DNA from: Enoplolaimus lenunculus
Lineage: Eukaryota > Nematoda > Enoplea > Enoplida > Thoracostomopsidae
Direction: 5' to 3'
Length of the DNA stretch: 64,000 nt
NCBI GenBank assembly: GCA_030248215.1
Contig: JASANG010003183.1
Span: forward strand, 1-64,000
Part shown: in pieces, positions 44,325 to 56,500 of the stretch
Layout: every line of letters starts with the position of its first letter
Numbering within the stretch: position 1 is the first letter of the stretch
The notes under the pieces: generated by a model
The model's input: the letters and a program-made list of their open reading frames with translations, nothing else
The model's database searches: none
Told to the model about the DNA's origin: nothing
Program-made: the position numbers and the translations under genes

Positions 44325-45062
44325 TCGAAAAGAGTTTGCTTAAGCTTTAAACTATTTTTTTGCTTGGCTTAGGCTTAGGCATATGTTTAGGTTTAAGGTT
44401 ATGGATCATCCACGTAATACTGTCTACGCTACTGTAAAAAATTGTCCACACACCTGGAATTAAGGGCGGGACAAAACGACAATGTCCTTAAGCTATAAGG
44501 ACTTCACAGAAGGTATAACTAGATAGTGGATTTTGAAAGCAGGTCCTTCGAAGGGACTAAGGACAATGTAGACACTGTCTGGACAAAGTGTCTGATAATA
44601 TGAGTTCCTTCGAGCAGACTCTATATAATTGCAAAGCAAAGTTCCTTCCGACAAACTTTGTGTTGCGAAATAAGCTGAGTCCCTTCTGACAGACTCCGGA
44701 CAAAACAGTTGCCCTTTAAATAACGTATTGACAATTTAGCTTGGGTATGGACGGCAACGTGACCAAGCATAGGTCGTCCATAGAGAGTGCGAGTTGTCAG
44801 TAGGGTCTACACAGGATATGAGTGACATTTGGACATGTAATTTGGAAACAGTAAAATTACAGACTTAGGGGCTCGTACGTGGGGACAATTTTTTACAGTA
44901 GCGTAGACAGTATAACGTGGATGACCCATTAGGCGTACTATTAGGAATAAGCTCATTCATACGTTTAGGCTTAGGCTTAGGCTTGGGCTTAGGCTTAGGT
45001 TTAAGGTGTAGGCTTAGGAATATGCTTATTATACTGTTCCGTCCCTGTTCTTTACATTGGCC
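44325..45062 (-). mobile_element. TEL-B element split by another transposon
   Basis: The left part has GAGTTTGCTTAAGC and GCTTGGCTTAGGC. The right part, from about 44924, has GGAATAAGCTCATTC, a GGCTTA array and CCCTGTTCTTTACATTGGCC. The element at 44407 sits between. Confidence 0.7.
44407..44923. mobile_element. 517-bp transposon with ~40-bp inverted ends
   Basis: CATCCACGTAATACTGTCTA and CGCTACTGTAAAAAATTGTC at the left are mirrored at the right with few mismatches. Inside, GGACAA and CAGACTC words recur in both orientations (for example GGACAAAGTGTCTG). No transposase. It interrupts a TEL-B copy. Confidence 0.82.
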
Positions 45063-45317
45063 TAATTTTCGAACCAATATATGGTAAATTCAGAAGCTTA
45101 GCACATTTTTCGAATTTGATTTGTAAAAAATTCTGTAGCAATTTTAAGATACAAATTGCATCAGTTTGTCAGTTTGAAAACCTATCGCTAACTGGCAATC
45201 GATGGTGTGTGTGTGTACGCGTTTGAAAATATGCGACCAACCTCGAATATGTGCTTTTCTTAGCGAATTTAACGAAATTTACATTTTTGTTTAATTTAAA
45301 ATTCGCCACACGACAAA
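45063..45317 (+). other. Upstream region of the Cys-rich gene
   Basis: GCTTTTCTTAG ends at 45263, 54 bases before the ATG, and could be a trans-splice acceptor. Otherwise it is AT-rich with a GTGTGTGTGT run near 45206. Confidence 0.4.
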
Positions 45318-47422
45318 ATGGTTTCTAATATTTTATTAATTTTAACTGTTGTAATCACGGTTTTAAATTCAACTTCCGGTCAACCAGGCGGAACTGGAGG
45401 CGCAAATGTTGGCGGCGGAAATATTTTTAATTTTGTATCGAATTTGTTTGGCCAATTGAAAGGTGTCGAGACAAGACTGAAACCGTTTCTATTGGCCAGT
45501 TATTACGAAGAAGGCCTCAGTGATTATAATCCTAAACGAGCGTCTTCTAATAAACCAAGTACGTAATGCCAGATTTGAAACGTCCATTTTTATATTAAAA
45601 AATGGTCAAATACAAATGATTTCATTCTGGTTTACATGGGTGTATACTGCATAAAATGATGAGTCAAATGGACTCTCTCCGAAATAGGCTTTTTCGGACT
45701 GCAAAAACTGAGTCAAAATTCGGCTCCGCCAGAGTTAAATTCGACTCCATGAATTGCTAAGTGAGTGAAATTTGAGTTTGGCGGTGTCGAAGTTTGGTGG
45801 ACTCAGTTTGTGTAGTTCGGAAAAGCCTAGTTCGAAGAGAATAGATTTGACTCATCATTTTTTGTAGTGTAGCCAGGAGCTTGTTTTGCAATTTGATTGG
45901 TTTTTCTAATGTTTTTAGCTAACAAGCTTATCGTGTGCTCAATTACGTTTTGCTCTCAGCAGATTATTCTGCAGCCTGTAAAAGGGCTGTTTTTGAAGCT
46001 TTCTAGAAATATCCGAGTGATATATTTTTGTTATTTCCATTGTCTACGCTTCAACTTTTGATACACAAGCATGTTTTGGCCAAATAATTTCAAAATTCAA
46101 ATATTACTTTAAATAGTCATGTGCTATGGTTTTCTATCTCACCGTTTTTTAATATTAACAAGTTATCCAATCTACTTAATATCTGAGTTAAAATTATAGT
46201 TTGTTTCAAACACTGACTGAGAATTCGAAAATTCTGAAAAGAGAAGGCAGACCATATGAAAATAGGGAAAAACTCGCGAGCAAAAAAACTAAAGGCTCTT
46301 ATTCGACTGAATCTTAAGACAAAAAATTTGGCTTTGATCCTTGTCGGAAGACATGTCCCGGCCGGAGAAGTTCTATTGAATTTAAAAAAAATTCAAAAAT
46401 TAATTTTTTTTGTTTTTTGAATGGATTTTTAAACGTCAAAATCGACGTCAAGTTCGTTTTAACACAATTTAAACTAAATTTTAATTGTCAACTGAAATCA
46501 AAATTTTAACAGTAGCCGTCAACTGAATCTTATTTTTGAACCCCGCAGACCGCAAGTGTCAATTGCCGTTTCAAAAATCCACACGGCGTACGCAAATTAC
46601 AGTGGACGACGCATGATACCTACTGGTTTGGGCGCGGCTTTATACGGCCCGCCGCTACCCGAGATTTAAAAATTATTCAAATTCCAGGCACCTTGAATAC
46701 ATTTATCATGCATCAAATACCGCCAGATGGCTAATAGCCAGATACAATTTCTAACCACTAAATCGTAATACAAAATTTTTGGTTTTGATCCATGCTGGCT
46801 GGCATGACCTCGTTTCCTGGTATTCTTTACCTAAAAAATCAAAATTTCAAACTGTTTTTCAGGTTGTTTGAGTGAATTTTCAAACGTCAAAATCGGCGGT
46901 TCTCGACAAGCGACCGCAGCCAATGGCAAATCAATTCGTGACCAACTCCAGTACTGCAACACTAACACGTTGTTGTACCGTGTGGATGCCAATAAAGGCT
47001 GCGTATACCACGATCCAACCTTAAGCACCATCGCGTCTCTACGTCGAGTATGGAGTTCTCCTGGCCGATCCGTTCCGAAACGTAAACCCACATCAAATAA
47101 TAACGAATACATCAACGACGAATACTATTCATGTCCTCCGGATGCGTTAGCTTACCGACATCCGAAGAAAAATAATCAATTAATTGAAGAAAACGGTAAA
47201 ATACTGAACGCTCAACGGGCGATGTGTTCAAAATTACGCAAGCTGATTACGTCACGATGTGATTTGTGTCAATTGAAAGTGTTGTCGGAAGATCAAAAAA
47301 ATAACAATCCTATACTCGAGTGTACGGTTACTTTGTTGCGCCGACGTTCGGATCGACCGGAGTTATTGGTTGATAATTGTGTCAATCAAGCTGCCGGAGG
47401 GCTGCGAGATTTAAGTTGTTGA
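45318..47422 (+). CDS. Secreted ten-cysteine protein (unknown)
   Basis: Not recognised. Two exons, 45318-45558 and 46863-47422, join in phase 1 (A|GTACGT, TTTTTCAG|GT), giving 266 aa. The start MVSNILLILTVVITVLNSTSG is a good signal peptide, followed by a Gly-rich stretch (QPGGTGGANVGGG) and a possible helix (FNFVSNLFGQLKGVETRLKPF). All ten cysteines of the mature chain are in exon 2, beginning CLSEFSNV, then QLQYC, KGCVYHD, YYSCPPDALAYR, AMCSK, SRCDLC, LECTV, DNCVN and the C-terminal LSC. This allows five disulfides. No membrane segment follows the signal peptide, so secretion is inferred. An AATAAA lies 220 bases downstream. The 1.3-kb intron holds a MAR-D copy and a decayed duplicate of the exon 2 border. 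Confidence 0.78.
45645..45869. mobile_element. MAR-D element in the Cys-rich gene intron
   Basis: TACTGCATAAAATGATGAG at the left and CTCATCATTTTTTGTAGTG at the right, with TA on both sides. The body is more diverged than other copies. Confidence 0.8.
46300..46450 (+). repeat. Decayed duplicate of the exon 2 border
   Basis: TTGAATGGATTTTTAAACG and TCAAAATCGACG resemble TTGAGTGAATTTTCAAACG and TCAAAATCGGCGG at the start of exon 2 (46868). The upstream GGCTTTGATCCTTGTCGG resembles GGTTTTGATCCATGCTGG at 46781. This suggests an old ~440-bp tandem duplication. Confidence 0.45.
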
Positions 47423-47642
47423 GCTCAGGGTCCAAGATCAGGGTCCAAGATGTGCCAATTGTATAAAGCGCCTAGGTTGAGTTCAGTTATTCGTCTTTGA
47501 ATGCTTTAAGCTTTAAGTGTTGACAGTTCCAGGCTCAGAGTTTGGCTCCAGGCTAAACACAGAATATTTTGTTGTTTTCAAAATTTGAAATTAAAAACAG
47601 TTGACCGATGGTATTCGGGTTACGGTTTATATTAAACTTCAC

Positions 47643-47648
47643 AATAAA
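47643..47648 (+). promoter_or_regulatory. Poly(A) signal AATAAA
   Basis: AATAAA lies 220 bases after the stop of the Cys-rich gene; a second, AAATAAAC, follows near 47707. Confidence 0.55.
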
Positions 47649-47982
47649 GTATAATGCATTTTAGATTACAGTTGCAATGCCCAAAATATATTCGTATATA
47701 TCCTATTAAATAAACACTTTCAACTTTGAATGAAAATTTAAAGAGGAAAATTTTGTCATTACTTTTCGTACAATTGTAAAAATCAGCAATTTGACTGATA
47801 TTTCTGTCAAAATTAAACCTGATGCTGGCCTGAATGCAATTCTGCGGAGCCAGTTTGGGTCAAGTCGAATTATGGGTTCGCTGAGAACGACAATGGTTTA
47901 AAAACCCTCAGCCCACTGCAAAAACGTAATTTTATGATGTAAGACCTCAAGCTCATTTACAAATTTGTACAGCTTCAATTTA
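47649..47982. other. Gene-free stretch
   Basis: Nothing recognised apart from the second poly(A)-like site. Confidence 0.4.
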
Positions 47983-48182
47983 CTGTAAATTCCAATGAGT
48001 TGATTAATCAAGTCAGCTAGCGAGTTAGTTATCTCTGTATTTATTAAACACTAACACACTCTGAGTAGAGTTATAAATTCTCACTCTGATTGGATTTGAT
48101 TATGGGTTAATTGATTAATTAACTCAGAATCACCAGAATCAACCCAGAATTTTAAGTTCTTATTGTCATGTCCCAGACTAAT
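47983..48182. mobile_element. MAR-E element, right end lost
   Basis: CTGTAAATTCCAATGAGTTG at the left after TA; the body decays after GAATTTTAAGTTCTTATTG. Confidence 0.65.
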
Positions 48183-48325
48183 TTGTTTGGTTCGTCAAAG
48201 ACCAGGCCGATTGATAAAATGTTTGGTTATGAGCTTAAGCCTGCGCGTAAGCTTAAATAATCCAAAACGTCTTATAACTCTTGAACCAGCGAATTCTATT
48301 GTAAGTATATTGCTTGAATAGCCTG

Positions 48326-48579
48326 CACTGTTAATTCCAATGCGTTGATTATAATCAATTCAGCTAACGAGCTGGTTATTTCTGAATTAATATCAGTAAG
48401 CATTAGCTCACTCTCAGTTGGGTTGATTCTCACGCTGAGTTGAGTTGACTGTGGGTGAGTTGATTAATTAACTCACAATGAACTAAATCAACTCAAAATT
48501 CTGAGTTCTGGTAGTCCTAACTCAGACTGAGCAATTCAACTCATTCTGAGTTAAAATCAACTGACTGAATTTTACAGTG
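48326..48579. mobile_element. MAR-E element
   Basis: CACTGTTAATTCCAATGCG at the left and CTGACTGAATTTTACAGTG at the right, with full body. Confidence 0.8.
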
Positions 48580-49311
48580 CGAGTGGGGTAGGCTGCAAGG
48601 TCTAAATCGTGCCCCCATTTGAACGCGCACGTCTACGGTCTCTAGTTTGTTTTTACTTCTTTGACATTGAACGTAGAAATATTGCAACAAATATTTAGCA
48701 TATCGCGACTAAAGGATTAACAGATTAGCGGCGAATGCAAACGCAATATACTGCAGAAAATATACATATTTCAAGTAAACAATAGCATAATATTTGCAAG
48801 CTATTATTTATCTGTAAGTTTCTGTTCAGAGCAGCTGAAAACGCAAATCATCAGATATTCTAAACGCCCGCAGCCAGTTCACCTTGCTTGGTGAGGCTTA
48901 GGCTTATGAACACATTTTTCGGCGCTTAGGCTTAGGCTTAGGTTTATGAATACGTTTAATGTACGGTTACGCGCTTAAAAATAACAGCCGCAATTTTAAA
49001 AAAACATGAAAAAAATTACTGCAATCAGCAGTTTAATCGTCGAAAATGAAATAATTATTGCTGGCGTAATAAGCTTATATTTTCTGTTTCTGTACACTTA
49101 AACACAGTGAAAAAATCTTATTTTTTCGCAAATTTTTTCAAAATAATGAAATTTTCAGCTTTGATTTACAGAAAATCCAATATTTCTAACGGGTTTCAAT
49201 CGATTAACCACAAGTATTTTGGCGATATTTTATATCTTGATTACTTGCAGCTTCAACAAAAATCATTTGTGCAAGCAACATTGCCCCAAGTTAATTATTG
49301 GCGACCGTGGG
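48580..49311. other. Gene-free stretch with TEL-C relic
   Basis: A TEL-C relic lies at about 48870-48990 (GGTGAGGCTTAGGC, AACACATTTTTCGGCGC, GTTACGCGCTTAAAAATAAC). No gene is supported; a 98-codon open frame from about 49107 has no signal or match. Confidence 0.45.
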
Positions 49312-49602
49312 ATATATCAAGAGTGGATAATGACAACGGTGCGCAACGCATGGGGTCCCGCATTGCCGACCCCCCTTGTTCAGAGGGTGTCGCTATCACA
49401 TAAATACATCTAAATTAAACTATAACGAAAGCATGTTTCACGCCGCATACATAAAGTGCCATGGTTCGCATTGGTTGTGTCACCCTCTAAACAAAGGGGG
49501 TATGGCAAAATCGTAACGCGTGCCGGGTACATTCTTTTCTACACAGAATGTGTCCAGTTGCACACTCTTGTTCAATAGCGATTATCCACTCTTGGTTATA
49601 TT
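49312..49602. mobile_element. Inverted-repeat element L
   Basis: ATATATCAAGAGTGGATAAT at the left mirrors ATTATCCACTCTTGGTTATAT at the right. Inner arms CCCCCTTGTTCAGAGGGTG and CACCCTCTAAACAAAGGGGG also pair. Single copy here. Confidence 0.65.
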
Positions 49603-49654
49603 AATAAGCAAAACAATAGACGTCAAAGTGTTATCATTTTATACAGCTTATGAC

Positions 49655-49852
49655 GCATGTTACTTTAATAGGTGATCCATTTTTCGAGGACTATAATAAA
49701 GTAATTGCAAGCTTTAGGCTACTTTCTTGTTTAGACTTAAGCCTAGGCTTCGGCGTACTTACTGGCTTATTCTTACGCCGAAGTTTAGACTGAGACTTTA
49801 GGCTTAGGAATATGCTCATATGCTGCGTTTCGCCAAGTAAAACATTGGTCAA
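49655..49852 (-). mobile_element. TEL-C/B diverged element
   Basis: GCATGTTACTTTAATAGG at the left and CAAGTAAAACATTGGTC at the right enclose TAATAAAGTAATTGC, TTAAGCCTAGGC and GGCTTAGGAATATGC. Confidence 0.6.
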
Positions 49853-50532
49853 GTTTAGTTTAACGCAACCGCTTCAGTGTAATAAACATAAATCTAAACC
49901 CATATTCTTAAATGCATATAATACCTATCACCTGTTGGCAAAAGGACTTATGAATTTCGAACCAGCCAATCGACAACGTTGAAATTTTGCACATTATCTG
50001 TATTTGCAATCAAAATAAAAAATTTCTTACATTTAAGAAATATAATTAGTAAGGTGCACTTCAAAATTAATTCTGTTATAACAGAAAAGTTTTCAAAAAA
50101 GCTTTGAAATAAAGTCTGAAAATTTACATTTTCCAGTTATTTTTGGAAAAATTGTCTTAAATATCAAAAAAACATTTCAGATTTGCCACAGAAAATACTT
50201 TTCTGAATAAATTCAGAAATACTTTTTTGTGTGTGATCGTTCCTACTTGTAATCGGAGTTTGACTTATTTGTAGCTATCGTAGTTCGTTTGTTTGAAACC
50301 TATTACTAACTGATGATAGGTGCTGTACACATTTGAGAAGGTGGGATTAGGCCCCAAACCTTAGGGTTAAGCCTGTTCTGTGGCATTTCAACGCTTCGAT
50401 TCTGACAACATCGGCCGTCTGTGGTGCTTTTAACGAATCAGTGGTGGGAAAAATTGGTTTTCATTAATTTTAATTTGAGCTTAAACATATTCAGTTGATT
50501 GTAACAGTAGCGTATGACAGGATTTGTAATAC
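49853..50532. other. Gene-free stretch upstream of the FN3-MAM gene
   Basis: Nothing recognised except ATTCAG at 50489-50494 and GACAG at 50516-50520, possible splice acceptors before the ATG. Confidence 0.4.
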
Positions 50533-53500
50533 ATGATTATCTATGTATCTGTATTGATTTTAATTGTTTATGGCATTTTGGCATCAGGTAAGATTGAAAG
50601 TACACTTCAAATTCCAATGATTGACTTAATCAACTTAGACAGAAAGTTAGTTATTTCTGAGTTAATAACAGTATTTTTTATTGTCTGAATTGATTTCTAT
50701 TTTGGTTGTTTTGTTTCTTTTTTTTTTTTTTTTTCTACCACAGCATTTTTTAGAATCTTTTTTTAAAAAAAAATTATAAAAATAAAATAAATTGTTTGTG
50801 GGCTGGTGTTGTTGTTGAGGGTGGTTGGTTGTTTTGGGTTTGTGTTGATTGGTTGGTGGGCTAGTTGGGTGTTGGTTGGGTTTTTATTGTGTTTGTAGAG
50901 CTGAAAATCCTTTTTGTCTCCAAGGTATTATAAGGTTAATTCAATTTAAGAAGTTTATGTATATGCTGCCGCATGATAAGGTTATTTTTCTTTATTAAGT
51001 AAAATGAAAGGCGCATTACGTAATATATTGAAGTTGGCAAGGTTTATTGATTAATGTAGCTTGTTGGGTCTCGGGTATCGGATATTTGGTTAGCGTGAAA
51101 TAGATAGCTTACCTTTTATGTTCGGCATGTATCAGTAAAGAATGCGTGGTTTGGCAAACGCATAGTTAATAAGAATTATTGTAAAATATTGGGCTTTTGT
51201 TGAAAATAGCAGATGACGTTACGCAAAGGAAACAAGGAGTATTGCTGATTAGGTCAGGTCTGTACTACGCGTGTTTCCGCTTTTATGTTTTTTTTTCCCT
51301 GCCTGCTGTTTGCACTACGTGAGGGAATCGAATGATTTGGGTGCCCTTTCCTGGTTTTGGTGCTTTTATTTCCTTTTCGACAGTAATTTGCTTTCTTTCT
51401 TTTGTTTTTTCTCTTTCCTACTGCTTCTTTCCCTTTGGGAATTAACCCCCCCCCCCCCCGTAAACTTGAGCTTACGCCGAGTTGACTTGATTCTCACTGT
51501 GAGTTAGAGTTGACTCCGGAGGAGTTGATTAATTAAAGCAGAATGAGTTGAATCAATTCAGAATTGTTAGTTCTGATAGTTCTAACTCAGACTGAGTGAT
51601 TCAACTCATTCTGAGTTAAAATTGATCCTTCGACAGGTCTGGTGGGCAAAACGATTAATGGTAAATTTTTTATCTGAAGCTTACAGTGGATTTTTACAGC
51701 TGAGTTCTTTCGAGATTACACAAATTGAATCAAAATTCGGCTTCGCCAGAGACAAATTCGATTCACTGAGCCACACGTTTGACTTTGGCGGAGTCGAATT
51801 TGTTTTAGTTTGTGTAGTTTCGAAAAGTCTATTTTGGAGAAGGTCAATTTGATTCACCATATTCTTCAGTGCAGTCCCATCGGTGAGTATTAGCGCAACC
51901 ATGATTCAGCCAGTTTTAGACAATTGTAGCCTATTTTAGTTTTAAAATTTCCTAAATTAGAAGAAATTTAGGAAACTAACAAAATTAAATATTTTAGATT
52001 CGGATATCTGTCGATATTTAAAATATGCCGTTTTTTCAATTTCTGTTTTAATTTAGGATTTTCAGCAGCTTTTTTTACATTCTTAATAGTTTCACAACAG
52101 ATTTGCATTTATTTGTTATAAAAAACTTTTCAGTATTTTCAGGATTTGTGCCTTATGAACCAAAAAATTTGAAAGTTGTTCCAACGGATACATCCATTGT
52201 GTTGTTTTGGGAGCCGCCGACTAATGCCCAAGATCCTAAAGTATGATTATTATCTGTTTAAGGGCGGCGCTATACTTTTGATGACGGTGCCGTCCATTTA
52301 CCGTCCGTCACCATGCGGTATCGTACGTGAATTTCTCACGTAAAAAATACCCTATGGTAACGGATGGTGCCGGACGACAAGTATAGGGTCACCCTAATCC
52401 GTCCGAGATACATGCATTATCATGGAACGATATGAGTTAAGTATATTCCGTCGAAAATCTGTCAAAAAGCAGCCACTATTACAGGCAACAAAAGAATAAG
52501 CTGTCGGGGTTCACGTTATAAACTGGGGCAACCTGGAACACGTTTTGTCTCTATTACAATAAGCAAGCGTGATAATAAGTATTTTGCCAAAATATTGGCA
52601 TAACAACGCATTTTGAAGCGGTGGTATTTGATCCAGGCTCGCTTAGATTGATGATCAGCTATTTTCTTGAGCCAGTGTATGCCAAAATACTTAAATTTTG
52701 AAAATTTCAGCATATTTGGGTTCCTCATAAATCCACTGATCATACCACGCCCCTGCCAAGGGTCCAAAAATGTTTGGACAAAACATTCGATATAAATAGA
52801 ATACCGGCATTGACTTTAAAAATTACCATATTTTTAGGTAATGGTCATTGGTTACCTGGTGACCTGGACAAATTTAAACCTCAACGAAACCTATTCAACG
52901 TTCACAAAGCAATCTCCGCTTAGCGTCAGGCACTTATTCGGTACAGTTGATGCTTGTATTTTAGGCAAATGTATAGAACAGAACCGTAACAGTAGTATAA
53001 GCATATTTCTATGCCTAAGAATAAACGTAAACGTATGTATAAACCTATACCTAAGGTTAAGTCTAAGCAAAAAATTTGTCTAAAGCTTAAGCTCACTTGC
53101 TGTCCGTATAAAGACGATAGGCCGCTATGTTTTACATGGGCCGGTTTTTGGTACATTGACAAGTTTTAAAAACATTTCTGTAGCATTTTGCACGTGTGTC
53201 AATTTTCAAATTTGTCAGTAGAAATAATTTTATGTTTTCCAAACTTGTACGGTGCTTAGCGCCTCCGTACCCCCGGAATAGTAGAAACCCATAAAATCCA
53301 AGGGATCATACAAAACTTCAAAATATGCGACATTTTAAAGATAAACTTCTTGTTTTTAAAAACTAAAATTGAACTTTGTTGTTTCGCTCGCTCGCAAGAA
53401 TGGTAATGTTTTGAAAATTTAGTAAAATTTAGACATTTCTAGGCTTTGTAAGACCACTCACAAGATAAGAACCGGTGTTGACAACTTTTAGAATATAAGA

Positions 53501-56500
53501 TCGAAATTTAATTGATTTTTGACAGGAAAAAATATTTATTATTTTGTATTTTCTTTTATTTTTGTTTCAGCACCGAATACAACTTATATGATCAGCTTGC
53601 GTGCATCAACTGAAGCAGCCGACAGCAACGCTGTTTACGTCGCATTTCAAACGTTGCCTGCAGGTAAAATTTAAATGTTTTTTTACCATTTTAGCTAATT
53701 TTTTAAGCTTGGAAAAATGTCGCTTTAGAAACTTTACTTTGGCCACTACACTGTAAATTTTAGTGAGTTGATTTTAACTCAGAATGAGTTGCATCACTCA
53801 GTCTGAGTTAGGACTATCAGAACTCAGTTTTTTTAATTCAATTCCTTATGAATTAATTAACGAACTCATCCAGAGTCAGCTCAACTCGGAGTGAGTTAAT
53901 AATGTTTACTGATATTATCTCAGAAATAACCAACTCGCTAGCTGAATTGATTAATCAACTTGGAATTTACAGTATAGGACTCGTGTTGTCAACTAGAAAT
54001 GCTAAAATGGTCAAATTGATTTTGATGTCTGCCCAAATTCTTTTGGAGTTGAGCCGGCAGTCTACCGCGCCCCCGCATTAGTGGCTTATTGAGACCATTT
54101 GCGACTTTTGGTGTTGCGAAGTAGAATTTATAATGAACACAGATATTCCGTGGCTAAGAAGGTTTTTTTGATTTTACGTTAAATTGTCATTGATTTAACT
54201 TTAAGCTTAGTTCAAATCTAAAGACGAAACGCTTTAGCAGTTTAACGGATGCCCCGCAAGGTGCATAGCCACGCTGCAAAAATGGTGAGTCAAATTGACG
54301 CTCTTCGAAATAGGCTCAATGGGACTGCGCAAACAGGGGCAAAATTCTCGAGTCGACTACGTTCAGTTTACAAGTTTTCGGTCAACGAGTTGTCTTGCGA
54401 CGAATCGTCGAGTTACATTTCTCCCTATAGAGCCGAGAACTCGTGTACGAAGGCACCAACTGTATTAATATTGATTTTTAGGTTCTACCAGGAGTGAAAA
54501 CTTGACTAAACTCCCGAATCCGGCTTCTAACAAGACAACATTTGTTCACTCCTGTAATTTTGATTCTCAATTCGACTCTCAATGGTGTGGATGGTTTTCA
54601 TATAGCGGTCAGCATAACCCGTGGCTTCACAGTGGCACTCCTGTATATCGCAATATTGACATTACCTCTGTAATACCAAGTGATCATAGTTGTGGTCACA
54701 GCTGTAGTAAGTTTCCATCATACGAAAAGGTTAACTTAATGTTGCAAAAATAATTTAATCATTTCTCGCATGGAACACTTTTAACTTATTAAAATCTAAT
54801 CTATATAATTAAAGCTGGAATGGCCCATTTACGTATTTTGGCAACTTTCCACAATTACGTTGTTTACTACAATTTCTTAGAACAGAAACGTGACTGTTCT
54901 GTGAAAAGAAAATTTGCATGCAGATTGTTGTGCATTCGCTAAATTTTTGCGCTGACTAGTTTTTATTATTTTTGTATTTGGGTTTTTGTTTGATGTTTTT
55001 CTCAAAACCTGCTTGAATTTTTCAAAGATGTTACGGAAATAGTTTTGAGCAATAAACCAAGTTTTTGAGTGCACAATTGATTGAAAACCTGGAGCCTTGA
55101 ATGAATAATTTCGACTGAACTGCGTTTAGGTTAATTTCAATACCAGTTAGGTATAACATGGGTTTAACCTACAATTTTTAGTGAGTGAAATAATCTGAAA
55201 TATTGAAATTTAATAATGAATGTACCACATTTTGCCTTGGCCTGAAATGGCAAAATAGTTTTAAAATCAGCCGCAAATCTACCACAGGACGCAGGACTCA
55301 GCCAGCAAGTCGGTTATTTTAGAATTAATATCAGTGAAACGTTAACTTACTCTGACGTTGAGTTGATTCTCAATCTGGATTGAGTTAATTTCGGGTGAGT
55401 TGAATAATTAACTCAGAATCAAAGTCAAATCAACTCAGCATTCTGAGTTATGATAATCGTAACCATAGGTATACGTGGGTAAAGATTTTTTTACTGCGCT
55501 GCGCTTTGCCAGCGGAAATTTATTTTTTACACGCAGGTATACCCGCGCAAAATTTCTTGACCCGATACCCGCCTTTACCCGCCCTTATTTATTCTTCTGC
55601 GTTCAATACAATTGTGTGATTATACAGTGGCTTGATGTTACTCGCTACTTGTTTTTCACTCATACTGTAAAAACAGTTCAACAATTCAAGTTTTTTTTAC
55701 ATTTCTAGTTTCGAGTTTTATATAAAAATTTTAGGCGCGTAAAAATCACAAATTTTTGCCCGCGCTTTGAAATTCTTTACCCGCGGGTAAACCCGCGTTA
55801 AGACTTTCTTACCCGTTCGCGTTTACCCGCGGGGACTCGCGGGTAGCGCACAGCTCGGTTGGATATATGTCGTAGCCTAAGCCGTAATTCAACCTAATTC
55901 CGAATTGGGCTATCCCACGGCGTGATTCTTTCTCTGCTACAAGTCACACGTCTTGTGATTGGTTACTACATTAACACCGTACTCAAATGTGATTAGATGA
56001 TACGAATATTCTTTTTTTCATTGGCCAAGTAACCGTTAAGTACTTGTTGGCTGCCAAACTGTTTGAATTACAAAGCTACTTTGCCGCTAAAAGTAACCAA
56101 TCAGAAAACGCACAGCTTTACCAGACATGAGCCTGCCTTGAGCTAGCCCAAGTCGTAATTCCGTGTTGCATTAGCACAATTCGGATTTGGGCTGAACTAC
56201 CACTTGCTCTACGACTTATATACATACCTTCTTTCAGAAAACGGTCATTTTCTGTACACAGTGATCCAGCGTAGCTTTGGTGCCCTACACTCTGGCAGAC
56301 AAGAGCTGTTCTCAATCAGCCGGCTTGCATCACCTGTGTTTCAAGTGAATTCAAATTTGGAAACCTCAGATGTTTGGTGTTTACAGTATTGGCTTTTCGC
56401 AATTGCCGAATGCAAAGGTACGCTTACAGCTTATCATGCTAAGAATTGCGCTATACTCGTTGCGCGGTTTATTAAGAAATACACAATGCTGAGCGACGTC

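Noticed and set aside
49107-49403. 98-codon open frame as a gene
   Set aside because: AT-rich frame running into inverted-repeat element L, with no signal peptide or motif.
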